Shown: piece after piece, positions 8,591 through 16,678 of the stretch | Position numbering within the stretch: position 1 is the stretch's first letter | Layout: every line of letters starts with the position of its first letter | Source: Rhodoferax sp. | GTDB lineage: Bacteria; Pseudomonadota; Gammaproteobacteria; Burkholderiales; Burkholderiaceae_C | Length of the DNA: 64,000 bases | Reading direction: 5' to 3' | Assembly (NCBI GenBank): GCA_031291305.1 | Contig: JARLJH010000021.1 | Span: 85,287 to 149,286 of the forward strand | Notes under the pieces: generated by a model | Database searches by the model: none | Told to the model about the DNA's origin: nothing | What the model saw: the letters and a program-made list of their open reading frames with translations, nothing else | Position numbers and translations under genes: made by a program

Positions 8591-9361
8591 TTACTTGCTG
8601 GCAACTTCGCCGGGCAAGACGAAACCGTATTTCGTCATCACGGCGCGAGCGGGCTTGGTGCCCATGTAGTCGGCAAACTGTTTGGCCAGCGCATTGCCCG
8701 CCGCGCGCTTGGTGATGACAAAGCCCTGTTCCAGCGGTGCATGCAGGTTGTCGGGAATCAGCCAATAGCCGCCCTTGTTCGCCAGTTGAGGATTGACAGC
8801 CAGCGAGAGCGCGATGATGCCCACTTGGGCATTGCCGGTTTGCACGAACTGCGCGGTCTGGGCGATGTTCTCGCCATAGACCAGCTTCGGCTCGACCTTC
8901 TCCCACAAACCCGAAGCGCGCAAGGCTTCTTCGGCTCGCTTGCCATAAGGGGCATGCTTGGGGTTGGCGATGGCTACGCGGGTGATTTTCGGGTCTGTAA
9001 GACTAGCCAAGGTCATCTTGGTAGCGTCCTGACTGGCACTCCAAAGCACGATGCGACCGACCGCGTAAGGCTTCACATCGGAAGCTGCCAAACCGCTCTT
9101 GACCAGCTCACGGGCAAACCCGATGTCAGCCGAAAAGAACAGGTCGTAGGGGGCACCTTGCTGGATTTGCGTGTTGAAGGTGCCGGAAGAACCATAGACG
9201 ACATCGACCTCATCGCCTGGATTAGACTTCTTGAAGGTGGTCACGATCTCGTCCATCGCAAACTTGAGATCCGCCGCTGCCGCGACAGTAATCTTCTCGG
9301 CATGGGCCGAGGCGGCAAAGCAAAGCGAGCAAGCCAACAGCAGGTGTTTGAGGGATTTCAT
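8591..9361 (-). CDS. modA: Molybdate-binding periplasmic protein ModA (copy 1)
   Basis: This 256-aa protein has a signal peptide (MKSLKHLLLACSLCFAASAHA) and the ModA fold. Landmarks are ITVAAAADLKFAMDEI, VYGSSGTFNTQIQQGAPYDLFFSAD, where serine residues would coordinate the tetrahedral oxyanion, GRIVLWSASQDATKM and KLVYGENIAQTAQFVQTGNAQVG. It delivers molybdate (or tungstate) to ModBC. It is the second of two adjacent modA paralogues (17 nt apart) that differ widely in sequence, so they are not a recent duplication; they may differ in affinity or in molybdate/tungstate preference. Confidence 0.93.
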   Translation of the reverse strand: MKSLKHLLLACSLCFAASAHAEKITVAAAADLKFAMDEIVTTFKKSNPGDEVDVVYGSSGTFNTQIQQGAPYDLFFSADIGFARELVKSGLAASDVKPYAVGRIVLWSASQDATKMTLASLTDPKITRVAIANPKHAPYGKRAEEALRASGLWEKVEPKLVYGENIAQTAQFVQTGNAQVGIIALSLAVNPQLANKGGYWLIPDNLHAPLEQGFVITKRAAGNALAKQFADYMGTKPARAVMTKYGFVLPGEVASK

Positions 9362-9378
9362 GGTTTTTTCCTTGATGG

Positions 9379-10140
<762 letters not shown>

Positions 10141-10178
10141 TCAATGTGGCAAGGTCGGTAATGTCGTGTTTCCTACAC

Positions 10179-10202
10179 CGTTAGGTCAAAAATGACATAA
10201 CG
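10179..10202. promoter_or_regulatory. ModE-binding operator upstream of modA
   Basis: The sequence is an inverted repeat, CGTTAGGTCA-AAAA-TGACATAACG, with 9 of 10 bases matching between arms. The outer CGTTA/TAACG arms and overall length match the known E. coli modA operator (CGTTATAT...ACATAACG). It lies in the gap between modE and modA2, as expected for Mo-dependent repression. Confidence 0.8.
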
Positions 10203-10251
10203 ATAAGCATAAAGCATTTGGCGTGCCACCGAAACCCATATTCAAAAAATC

Positions 10252-10623
10252 TCAGTTGGCCAGCAAGCTGAGTGCGTCGAGTTCTGAGGTGGATTCAGCG
10301 TTGAGACGCTGTTCCAGGGCGGCATAGCAAGCCACCAGTTGCTGCCCCAAGGGAGTCAAGGTAGCTCCGCCGCCGCCCTTTCCGCCCGTCGCAGTTTCGA
10401 TAACTGGACGGCCAAAGCCTTGGTTGAGGGAATCAATCAGCAGCCATGCACGTTTGTAAGGGATGCCTAGTGCACGTGCAGCCGCCGCAATGGAACGGGT
10501 TTCCCCAACCAGGCGTAGTAAATCGATCTTGCCGGGGCCAATGGCAATGCCTTCGCCGATGTAGATTCGAGGGCGAACCAGTATCACGTGAGATTTTGGG
10601 GCGGCGGGAGTTTTCATCCGCAC
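10252..10623 (-). CDS. modE: ModE-type molybdate-responsive regulator, DNA-binding domain only
   Basis: This 123-aa protein matches the N-terminal winged helix of ModE: GPGKIDLLRLVGETRSIAAAARALGIPYKRAWLLIDSLNQGF, then RPVIETATGGKGGGGATLTPLGQQLVACY. Full ModE (about 260 aa) also has two C-terminal Mop domains that bind molybdate; these are missing, so it is the short form found in several proteobacteria. How it would sense molybdate is not evident from the sequence. It is encoded just upstream of modA2, with the operator between them. The start could also be the second methionine, two codons in (10617). Regulation of the mod operon is the natural role. Confidence 0.88.
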   Translation of the reverse strand: MRMKTPAAPKSHVILVRPRIYIGEGIAIGPGKIDLLRLVGETRSIAAAARALGIPYKRAWLLIDSLNQGFGRPVIETATGGKGGGGATLTPLGQQLVACYAALEQRLNAESTSELDALSLLAN

Positions 10624-10788
10624 AGATTATCGGAAAAGTCAGTACGACACTGTTTCAAGCAAGACAAATACAGCCTGCGGCTCTCATTGGCATGCTTAGC
10701 GTGCTTTATTTTCCGTTTTCTGAGGCGACCCCAATTGGGGTGACGATGGCCACCACACTCGTGATCGCAGGTCTGTTGCGCTGGCGGC

Positions 10789-11478
10789 TCAGGCCGTAAC
10801 CCATTCAAATCCCAGCCCCAGCGCCACCCACCATACGCCTGCCAGCAGCATTACAGCCGCAAACGTGCGCCGCCCCGGTAGCCAAGCATCCCAACGCGAA
10901 AACTTGCCGATCATGGCGCTAGCCGCTGACGGCATAGCCCCTGCAAGCAGCAGCAAAGTGCTATGACCAATGCCGTAGGCCAGCAAGAGCGCTGCACCCC
11001 ACATCATTGATGCACCCAAAGCGGCCCCTGATCCTGCAATGGCCAGTGCCGCACCCAGAGCTGGTGTGGCGCAGGGGCTCATCACCGTGCCAATCAAGGC
11101 ACCCAAAACCAACGCACCCCATAGGCCAGAGCGCACTAAATATTGTTGCATGGCGCGGGGCAAGCCAATGCCGCAAGAACTGTCCGCACGCCACAGCCAC
11201 AAGGCCATTGCCATCACCAACGTGCCCACCACCACCAGCCATGGACCAGGCAATGTGCCCATCATCAGACCCAGACGCGCCGCCGCCAGACCCATCATCA
11301 GCAAGGCAATGTTCATGCCCGCCACAAATGCCAGCGATAGCGCCCAGGCGCGTCGCGGGCTGTTGGCCTGGCCGCCAACAAAACCTACCGCCACTGGCAC
11401 TGCAGCCAGCACGCAGGGTGAGGCTGAAGTCAGCACCCCACCGGCAAACGCCACGGCCAGGCCCTCTAGTCCGGTCAC
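10789..11478 (-). CDS. ccdA-like: CcdA/DsbD-family transmembrane thiol-electron carrier
   Basis: This 229-aa protein has about six membrane segments and the two conserved proline-cysteine motifs of CcdA/DsbD-beta, SASPCVLAAVPVAVG near the N terminus and MSPCATPALGAALA in the middle. These proteins carry reducing equivalents from cytoplasmic thioredoxin to periplasmic thiol proteins. The start is GTG at 11478 overlapping the stop of the upstream thioredoxin gene (GTGA), so CcdA and its likely partner are translationally coupled. It is the last gene of the ars transcript. A perfect 14-bp palindrome ACCCCAATTGGGGT lies downstream (10728-10741). Delivery of electrons for arsenate reduction or for periplasmic thiol repair is an inference. 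Confidence 0.85.
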   Translation of the reverse strand: MTGLEGLAVAFAGGVLTSASPCVLAAVPVAVGFVGGQANSPRRAWALSLAFVAGMNIALLMMGLAAARLGLMMGTLPGPWLVVVGTLVMAMALWLWRADSSCGIGLPRAMQQYLVRSGLWGALVLGALIGTVMSPCATPALGAALAIAGSGAALGASMMWGAALLLAYGIGHSTLLLLAGAMPSAASAMIGKFSRWDAWLPGRRTFAAVMLLAGVWWVALGLGFEWVTA

Positions 11479-11987
11479 AGCGCTGCCTTTGTCGTGCCAG
11501 TGGTTGAACCTACGCCGGCTTGCGTAACGCCAAGGTGCACCAGAATGTCTTCAGCACTGATCTTGCCCATGTGGCGACCGATCTCCACGCCTTGCGCGTT
11601 GTAAAACACCTGCGTGGGCATCAGGTGAATCTGGTATTTGCTGATGTAACCGCTCTCTTTCAGGATGTCCACATCGGCCACGGCAATGCGTGGGTCAAGC
11701 GCGAGCGCGTGCAGGATGGGTTTCATCTCACGGCAACTCACGCAGTTGTTGGCACCAAACTCAATGATGGTGGGCTTGCCTGCGCGCAGCACGGTTTGCA
11801 CCGCATCGGGTGTTGTATCACCCGTCGGCGGGGTAGATGCTGCGGAGCCCTTCGCCATGTAAAGCCAGACCCCCAGCAGGGTCGCCACCGCCACCATAAC
11901 GACGAAGGAAATGTGGGTCGGCTTGCGCCACCGAGACGCAGGCTTGCCGTTTGAGAAGCGCACAGACTTTACAGATTTTTCAGGCAT
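11475..11987 (-). CDS. Membrane-anchored thioredoxin-like protein
   Basis: This 170-aa protein has an N-terminal membrane anchor (THISFVVMVAVATLLGVWLYMA) and a thioredoxin fold with the active site CVSC in IEFGANNCVSCREMKPIL, a cis-proline region MPTQVFY and the terminal helix EDILVHLG. The fold should face the periplasm. Its overlap with the ccdA-like gene indicates a CcdA-driven reductase pair, as in cytochrome c maturation or DsbD-type systems. A similar thioredoxin/CcdA pair in an ars operon is unusual enough to note. The target protein is unknown; periplasmic thiols damaged by arsenite are one possibility. Confidence 0.85.
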   Translation of the reverse strand: MPEKSVKSVRFSNGKPASRWRKPTHISFVVMVAVATLLGVWLYMAKGSAASTPPTGDTTPDAVQTVLRAGKPTIIEFGANNCVSCREMKPILHALALDPRIAVADVDILKESGYISKYQIHLMPTQVFYNAQGVEIGRHMGKISAEDILVHLGVTQAGVGSTTGTTKAAL

Positions 11988-12005
11988 GGTTTATTCCCCA
12001 TTGCG

Positions 12006-12446
12006 CTAATGGGTGCCCAAAACCCGCTGCCACCAGTGCCTGCGTGAACTCGGCAGGGGGGCATCGTCTTCAATGCACTCTGGTAGGCATCGCGACAACA
12101 CCCAGCGCGGCGGAATCGGCGTTGGACTGCAACTGCAAGATGAGCCCAGGTTATGGGGGTCAAAGATTTTGATGAAGCCAGGCTGTTCGCGGTTGTCCAC
12201 GTAGACAATGCCGCAAAAGTCGTGCTTGTGCTCGCGCCGTAATAACGCGTCGACTTCATCCACAAAGCGACTCAGTGCTTCGGTATCCAGCGGGGACGTT
12301 GGTGCTGCTTCACCGACCAGGCTGGCGTACCAGCCTTCGGGCGCAGCCTTGACCCGTGCCCATAAGTCATCCAACTGAGGCCAGCGTAGGACTCCGTAGA
12401 GGTGCCCGTTGAGCTGCTCCAAGAATGTGCCTGTTGGCGCTGCCAT
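12006..12446 (-). CDS. Unknown protein in the ars operon
   Basis: I do not recognise this 146-aa protein. It has no signal peptide or membrane segment. Visible features are an N-terminal helical part (TGTFLEQLNGHLYGVLRWPQL), a central acidic region with SRFVDEVDALLRREHKHDFCGIVYVD, and a C-terminal SSCSCS motif near residue 115 followed by a basic tail. The isolated cysteine in HDFCGIVY and the SCSC pair could bind a metal or metalloid. The ATG at 12446 lies 5 nt after the DUF2892 stop codon, so it is co-transcribed with that gene, and it precedes the thioredoxin/CcdA pair by 18 nt. The open frame continues upstream of the chosen start only as antisense to DUF2892. Confidence 0.65.
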   Translation of the reverse strand: MAAPTGTFLEQLNGHLYGVLRWPQLDDLWARVKAAPEGWYASLVGEAAPTSPLDTEALSRFVDEVDALLRREHKHDFCGIVYVDNREQPGFIKIFDPHNLGSSCSCSPTPIPPRWVLSRCLPECIEDDAPLPSSRRHWWQRVLGTH

Positions 12447-12451
12447 GATCG

Positions 12452-12682
12452 TTACGAGCCGCAGGCAGTACCAGAGTTGTCTTTGAGGCCCAGTGCACGC
12501 ATGATCGATGCAGCCGGACAAAATCCGGTGAAACCCATCTGGAACAAATTGGCGCCGACAAACGCTGTAAGCCACAGCCAACTCATAGAACCAAGGCTGA
12601 TTTGGCCGCTGAAGTGTGCTGCGGCCAGGCTGGCCATGATCATGAAACCGGCAAAAATGCTGACGGCGCGGTTAACGGTCAT
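12452..12682 (-). CDS. DUF2892 (YgaP-type) small inner-membrane protein
   Basis: This 76-aa protein has two hydrophobic helices (IFAGFMIMASLAAAHF and SWLWLTAFVGANLFQMGFTGF) and the DUF2892 ending FTGFCPAASIMRALGLKD with the family's conserved FCP motif. In other bacteria the domain forms the membrane part of YgaP, where it accompanies a rhodanese, and it often occurs alone near sulfur or metal genes. It is preceded by AAAGGAT about 8 nt before the ATG. A candidate ECF promoter (12744-12772) lies 61 nt upstream, separating this four-gene block from arsC. Function unknown; handling of reactive sulfur or arsenic is a guess from context. Confidence 0.82.
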   Translation of the reverse strand: MTVNRAVSIFAGFMIMASLAAAHFSGQISLGSMSWLWLTAFVGANLFQMGFTGFCPAASIMRALGLKDNSGTACGS

Positions 12683-12743
12683 ACGAAGTATCCTTTGAAG
12701 GGGTAGATGGAACGGGTGCTGCGCAATGCCACACAGGCAAAGT

Positions 12744-12772
12744 GAAGACGGTTCAACTCTTCAAAAGATGCA
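12744..12772 (-). promoter_or_regulatory. Candidate ECF-sigma promoter A (before DUF2892)
   Basis: On the minus strand it reads TGCATCTT, a 14-bp spacer, then CGTCTTC. The -10-like element is 61 nt from the DUF2892 ATG. It belongs to a set of five sites with invariant spacing in this island (see 19444, 21013, 27605, 30051). An A/T-rich tract (CAAAATTTTG) lies just upstream of the -35 element. Confidence 0.6.
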
Positions 12773-12803
12773 CAAAATTTTGATATTTATTCTGAAATGG
12801 TCT

Positions 12804-13226
12804 TTAGACACGTTTTCCCTCTGCATTGACCACAGGCTCACCGTCTTCCTTGGTGAATGCGCCCAACTGCGGATGGGGCAAGATGTCCAAAACGGCTTCA
12901 CTGGGACGACACAGCTTGGTGCCCAGCGGCGTGACAACGACAGGCCGATTCATCAGAATCGGGTGTTGAACCATGAAGTCGATCAGTTCAGCCTCTGTCC
13001 ACTTCGGGTCGCCCAGGCCGAGTTCATCGTACGGGGTACCCTTTTGACGCAGCAGTGCGCGAGCGCCGATGCCCATCGCCTGCACGAGCTGTTGCAGTCG
13101 CTCTTTGCCGGGCGGTGACTTGAGGTACTCAATGACGACGGGCTCTACCCCGCTGTTGAGGATCAGGGCCAGCGTATTGCGAGATGTCTCGCATGATGGG
13201 TTGTGATAGATGGTGATGTGGGTCAT
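12804..13226 (-). CDS. arsC: Glutaredoxin-dependent arsenate reductase ArsC
   Basis: This 140-aa protein is the glutaredoxin-coupled arsenate reductase that converts As(V) to As(III) in the cytoplasm. The catalytic Cys12 sits in HNPSCETSRNT, matching E. coli ArsC (NPACGTSRN). Arginines follow in ALLRQKGTPYDELGL and MNRPVVVTPLGTKLCRPSE, which bind arsenate in the family. Its ATG at 13226 overlaps the acr3 stop codon (ATGA), so reduction and export are translationally coupled. A second, unrelated ArsC of the phosphatase type is encoded two genes upstream. Confidence 0.95.
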   Translation of the reverse strand: MTHITIYHNPSCETSRNTLALILNSGVEPVVIEYLKSPPGKERLQQLVQAMGIGARALLRQKGTPYDELGLGDPKWTEAELIDFMVQHPILMNRPVVVTPLGTKLCRPSEAVLDILPHPQLGAFTKEDGEPVVNAEGKRV

Positions 13227-14314
13227 GGTCTTGCGCCTTGGGTGACTGCACCTTGCTCGTACCAACCCTTGCTGCGGTTGACGATGTTCACCACCAACAG
13301 CATCACCGGTACCTCGATCAGCACCCCGACCACGGTGGCCAGCGCCGCGCCCGAGTTGAAGCCAAACAGGCTGATGGCCGCCGCCACGGCGAGTTCAAAG
13401 AAGTTGCTGGCGCCAATCAGCGCTGATGGACAGGCGATATTGTGTTTTTCACCGACCGCTCGGTTGAGTAGGTAGGCCAAGCCCGAGTTGAAAAACACCT
13501 GGATCAAGATCGGCACCGCCAGCAGCGCAATGATCAGCGGCTGCTTCAGAATGGCTTCACCCTGAAACGCAAACAACAGCACCAGTGTGGCCAGCAGTGC
13601 GGTGATGGACCAGGGGCCGATTTTTTCCATCGCCGCATCAAAGGCGACCTGCCCCTTTTGTAGCAAGGATTTGCGCAGCAGTTGCGCCACAATCACCGGG
13701 ATCACGATGTACAGCGCCACCGAAATCAGCAGCGTGGCCCACGGCACGGTGATGCTCGATAACCCCAACAAAAACGCCACCAGCGGCGCAAAGGCCACCA
13801 CCATGATGCTGTCATTCAAAGCCACTTGCGACAGGGTGAACAGCGGGTCACCGCCGGTCAGGCGGCTCCAGACAAACACCATGGCCGTACAAGGGGCGGC
13901 GGCCAACAGAATCAGTCCGGCCACGTAACTGTCGATCTGGTCCGGTGGCAGCAGCGGTGCAAACCAGTGGCGGATGAACAGCCAGGCCAGCAAAGCCATG
14001 GAAAACGGTTTGACCAGCCAGTTCACAAACAAGGTCACGCCAATGCCTTTGACGTGTTGACGCACCTCGTGCAAGGCAGAGAAATCTACCTTGAGCAGCA
14101 TCGGGATGATCATCACCCAGATCAGCACACCCACGGGCAGGTTCACCTGGGCCACCTCCATGCGGCCAATCGCCTGGAACACACCTGGAAAGAACTGCCC
14201 CAAGGCGATACCAGCCACAATGCACAAGGCCACCCACACAGACAAGTAGCGCTCAAAGACGCTCATCGGCGCGCCTGCCGCGCGTTTGCCGGTTACTTCA
14301 CACTGAGCGCTCAT
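13223..14314 (-). CDS. acr3: Arsenite efflux permease Acr3
   Basis: This 363-aa transporter exports arsenite across the inner membrane. It has about ten hydrophobic segments and the hallmark Acr3 motif LAAAPCTAMVFVWS, whose cysteine is essential in characterised members, plus ALNDSIMVVAFAPLVAFLLG and a conserved GASNFFELAVA near the end. The N terminus has about 15 extra residues before the first helix; a downstream ATG (MSVFERYLS) is an alternative start. It lies 4 nt after the phosphatase-type arsC and overlaps the next arsC. It may work alone or with the ArsA ATPase encoded upstream. Confidence 0.95.
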   Translation of the reverse strand: MSAQCEVTGKRAAGAPMSVFERYLSVWVALCIVAGIALGQFFPGVFQAIGRMEVAQVNLPVGVLIWVMIIPMLLKVDFSALHEVRQHVKGIGVTLFVNWLVKPFSMALLAWLFIRHWFAPLLPPDQIDSYVAGLILLAAAPCTAMVFVWSRLTGGDPLFTLSQVALNDSIMVVAFAPLVAFLLGLSSITVPWATLLISVALYIVIPVIVAQLLRKSLLQKGQVAFDAAMEKIGPWSITALLATLVLLFAFQGEAILKQPLIIALLAVPILIQVFFNSGLAYLLNRAVGEKHNIACPSALIGASNFFELAVAAAISLFGFNSGAALATVVGVLIEVPVMLLVVNIVNRSKGWYEQGAVTQGARP

Positions 14315-14317
14315 CTT

Positions 14318-14818
14318 CTACTCCTTGGCGAGGTTGCGGGCTGTGGTTTGCAGCATGGTTTTTTCCAGCTTGTCGGCGGGCAAACTGATCAGAATATCCA
14401 AGCGACGTTTGAGCGCATGCAAGGTCTGGCGGAAAGCTTCCAGCTTTTGCGCGTCATTGCCGTCACCCACAGATGGATCGGGATAGCCCCAATGCGCGGT
14501 GGCGGGCTGGCCCGGCCAGTAGGGGCAGACTTCCCCGGCGGCGTTGTCACAGACCGTGATCACCAGATCCATGTGGGGTGCGTCTGCACGGCCAAAATCG
14601 TCCCAGCTTTTGCTGTGCAAACCTTCAATGGAGATCCCAGCCTGCTGCAACACCTGCAGGCCCAGCGGGTTGGGTTGCTGGTTGTCACGTGGGCTGCTGC
14701 CAGCGGAATAGGCCTTGAAACGGCCCCGTCCGATGTGGTTCAGAATGGCTTCGGCCAGGATGCTGCGCGCCGAGTTGTGGGTACACAGGAACAGGACATT
14801 GAGTACTTTGCTGGTCAT
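14318..14818 (-). CDS. arsC: Arsenate reductase, low-molecular-weight phosphatase type
   Basis: This 166-aa protein has the phosphatase-like P-loop CTHNSARS (Cys12 to Arg18), then ITVCDNAAGEVCPYWPG with the second and third redox cysteines, and WGYPDPS containing the general-acid aspartate. This is the thioredoxin- or mycothiol-type ArsC family, mechanistically unrelated to the glutaredoxin ArsC encoded at 12804-13226. Having both types means that either thiol system can reduce arsenate. It lies 29 nt downstream of arsA and 4 nt before acr3. The C-terminal 30 residues (LPADKLEKTMLQTTARNLAKE) extend beyond the core. Confidence 0.93.
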   Translation of the reverse strand: MTSKVLNVLFLCTHNSARSILAEAILNHIGRGRFKAYSAGSSPRDNQQPNPLGLQVLQQAGISIEGLHSKSWDDFGRADAPHMDLVITVCDNAAGEVCPYWPGQPATAHWGYPDPSVGDGNDAQKLEAFRQTLHALKRRLDILISLPADKLEKTMLQTTARNLAKE

Positions 14819-14846
14819 GGTTGATTTCCTTGATGGTGTTGGGTTT

Positions 14847-16640
14847 TCAGGACAGGTTGGAGGACAGTTTCAGCAGACGATCTACCCCAATGGGTTCGTC
14901 TTTCAATAGCGGCACAAGTGCATAACGACGGGCATGGTGGGTGGTGACGGCCTCAATCTCGCGCAGTTCGTTGTGAGCTCTCTGCACTAACAAAGGTGAA
15001 CTCACCTTGGCCGCAGCAACACTGTTGTTGATGACCCAGGCCCAGGGCTCAATGCCGGCACGGCGCAAGTCCGCCTGCAAATTGGCTGCCTCCAGCACCG
15101 GCGTGGTCTCAGCCAGCGTCACGATCAGCACCTTGGTTTGCCTGGGGTCTTGCAACTGCATCATGGGCGTGATGAAGTGTCCGTTGGCCCCCATCTGACG
15201 CACGATGTCGCGGTGGTAGGCACCCGTGGCATCCAGCAGCAACAAGGTATGACCGGTGGGCGCGGTGTCCATGACGACAAACTTCTTGCCCGCTTCACGA
15301 ATCACCCGCGAGAATGCCTGAAACACGGCAATCTCTTCGGTGCACGGGGAGCGCAGGTCTTCTTCCAGCACGGCGCGCCCGGCCGCATCCAGCGTGGCAC
15401 CTTTGGTGGCCAGCACGTGGGCGCGATAGGTTTCTGTGACCTCATGCGGGTCGATGCGGCTCACAGTCAGGTGCGCCAACGTGCCATGCAGTGTTTCCAT
15501 CAGGTGGGCTGCCGGGTCTGAGGTGCTCAGGTGCACATCCAGGCCACGTGTGGCCAGCTCCACCGCCACAGCTGCGGCCAGCGTGGTTTTGCCGACACCG
15601 CCTTTGCCCATCAGCATCACCAGGCCGTGGCCTTCGCGGGCGATGTCATCGACCAGAGAAGACAGGCTTGGCCTGTTGATGTTGGGGATGCCAAGGGCCG
15701 CATGCCGCGGTGTGCCCCATTCGGTGGATTCGCGATCAAGCGTGTCGGGTGCAGCAGGCGTGTTCAGCAATTGTTTCAAGGCAGCCAGACCAAACAAGTT
15801 GAACGCCTTGAGCTCGATCTGGTCTGTTGGCAAATCGCGCAGCGCTTCGGGCAAGTTCGACAGCACCGCTTGTTCGCGCTCAAAAATGGCTTGCGCCAGC
15901 GGGTCATCGAGCACTTGGGCTTGCGGAAACACGCCATTGATCACCAGATACTGCCGGGTAAGCCCAATGCCGGCCAGTTCACCATGGGTTCGTGATGCTT
16001 CATTTAATGTAGCTGCTTGCGCCCGTGCTACAAAGACCAGACGGGTTTTTTGTGCATCCGCCAGGGCATCTACCGCCGCATTGTACTGGGTGCGCTGCTT
16101 TTCCAGCCCGGCCAGCGGCCCCAGGCACGAGGCATCCCCCTTGCCGTCTTCCAGAAACCCGCTCCAGGCACCCGGCAATTGCAGCATGCGGATGGTGTGA
16201 CCGGTCGGCGCGGTGTCAAACACGATGTGGTCAAAGTCTTTCGTCAGCGCGCCGTCGATGAGCAGCGCAGTGAACTCGTCAAATGCAGCAATCTCGGTGG
16301 TGCAGGCCCCGGAGAGCTGCTCTTCAATGCCTTTGACCACGCTCTCGGGCAACAGGCCCCGCACGGGCCCCACGATGCGGTCGCGGTAGGCTTGGGCAGC
16401 AGCTTGTGGGTCAATTTCCAGTGCGCTGAGGTTGTGTACCTCGGCCACCGGGGTGATCTGGTTGCCAATACTGATGCCAAACACCTGCCCCACGTTGGAA
16501 GCCGGGTCAGTGCTGACCAGCAACACACGTTTGCCAGATGCAGCCAGGTGAATTGAGGTGGCGCAGGCGATAGAAGTTTTGCCGACACCGCCCTTGCCGG
16601 TGAAAAACAGAAAGCGGGGAGGCTGGTTGAGAAATTTCAT
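14847..16640 (-). CDS. arsA: Arsenite-activated ATPase ArsA
   Basis: This 597-aa tandem ATPase energises arsenite export. Two homologous halves each carry a P-loop: FTGKGGVGKTSIA (near residue 12) and LMGKGGVGKTTLA (near residue 325). The three metalloid-binding cysteines of E. coli ArsA have counterparts in LSGACTTEIAAFDEF, GDASCLGPLAG and LRSPCTEEIAVFQAF. The signal-transduction motifs DTAPTGHTIRMLQLP and DTAPTGHTLLLLDA are both intact. The ATG at 16640 is 38 nt after the arsD stop. ArsA is usually paired with ArsB, but pairing with Acr3 as here is also known. ArsD from the gene before it should hand arsenite to ArsA. Confidence 0.95.
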   Translation of the reverse strand: MKFLNQPPRFLFFTGKGGVGKTSIACATSIHLAASGKRVLLVSTDPASNVGQVFGISIGNQITPVAEVHNLSALEIDPQAAAQAYRDRIVGPVRGLLPESVVKGIEEQLSGACTTEIAAFDEFTALLIDGALTKDFDHIVFDTAPTGHTIRMLQLPGAWSGFLEDGKGDASCLGPLAGLEKQRTQYNAAVDALADAQKTRLVFVARAQAATLNEASRTHGELAGIGLTRQYLVINGVFPQAQVLDDPLAQAIFEREQAVLSNLPEALRDLPTDQIELKAFNLFGLAALKQLLNTPAAPDTLDRESTEWGTPRHAALGIPNINRPSLSSLVDDIAREGHGLVMLMGKGGVGKTTLAAAVAVELATRGLDVHLSTSDPAAHLMETLHGTLAHLTVSRIDPHEVTETYRAHVLATKGATLDAAGRAVLEEDLRSPCTEEIAVFQAFSRVIREAGKKFVVMDTAPTGHTLLLLDATGAYHRDIVRQMGANGHFITPMMQLQDPRQTKVLIVTLAETTPVLEAANLQADLRRAGIEPWAWVINNSVAAAKVSSPLLVQRAHNELREIEAVTTHHARRYALVPLLKDEPIGVDRLLKLSSNLS

Positions 16641-16678
16641 GGATGGTGTGATGGTTCTGGTGATGCGCCGATGTGATG

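Noticed and set aside
10728-10741. Perfect palindrome ACCCCAATTGGGGT as an operator
   Set aside because: It is only 14 bp, occurs once and lies downstream of the ccdA-like gene; no regulator can be tied to it.
13826-14824. 332-codon open frame on the + strand
   Set aside because: It lies opposite acr3 and the phosphatase-type arsC; its composition (Gln/His-rich) is typical of antisense translation of GC-rich membrane protein genes.
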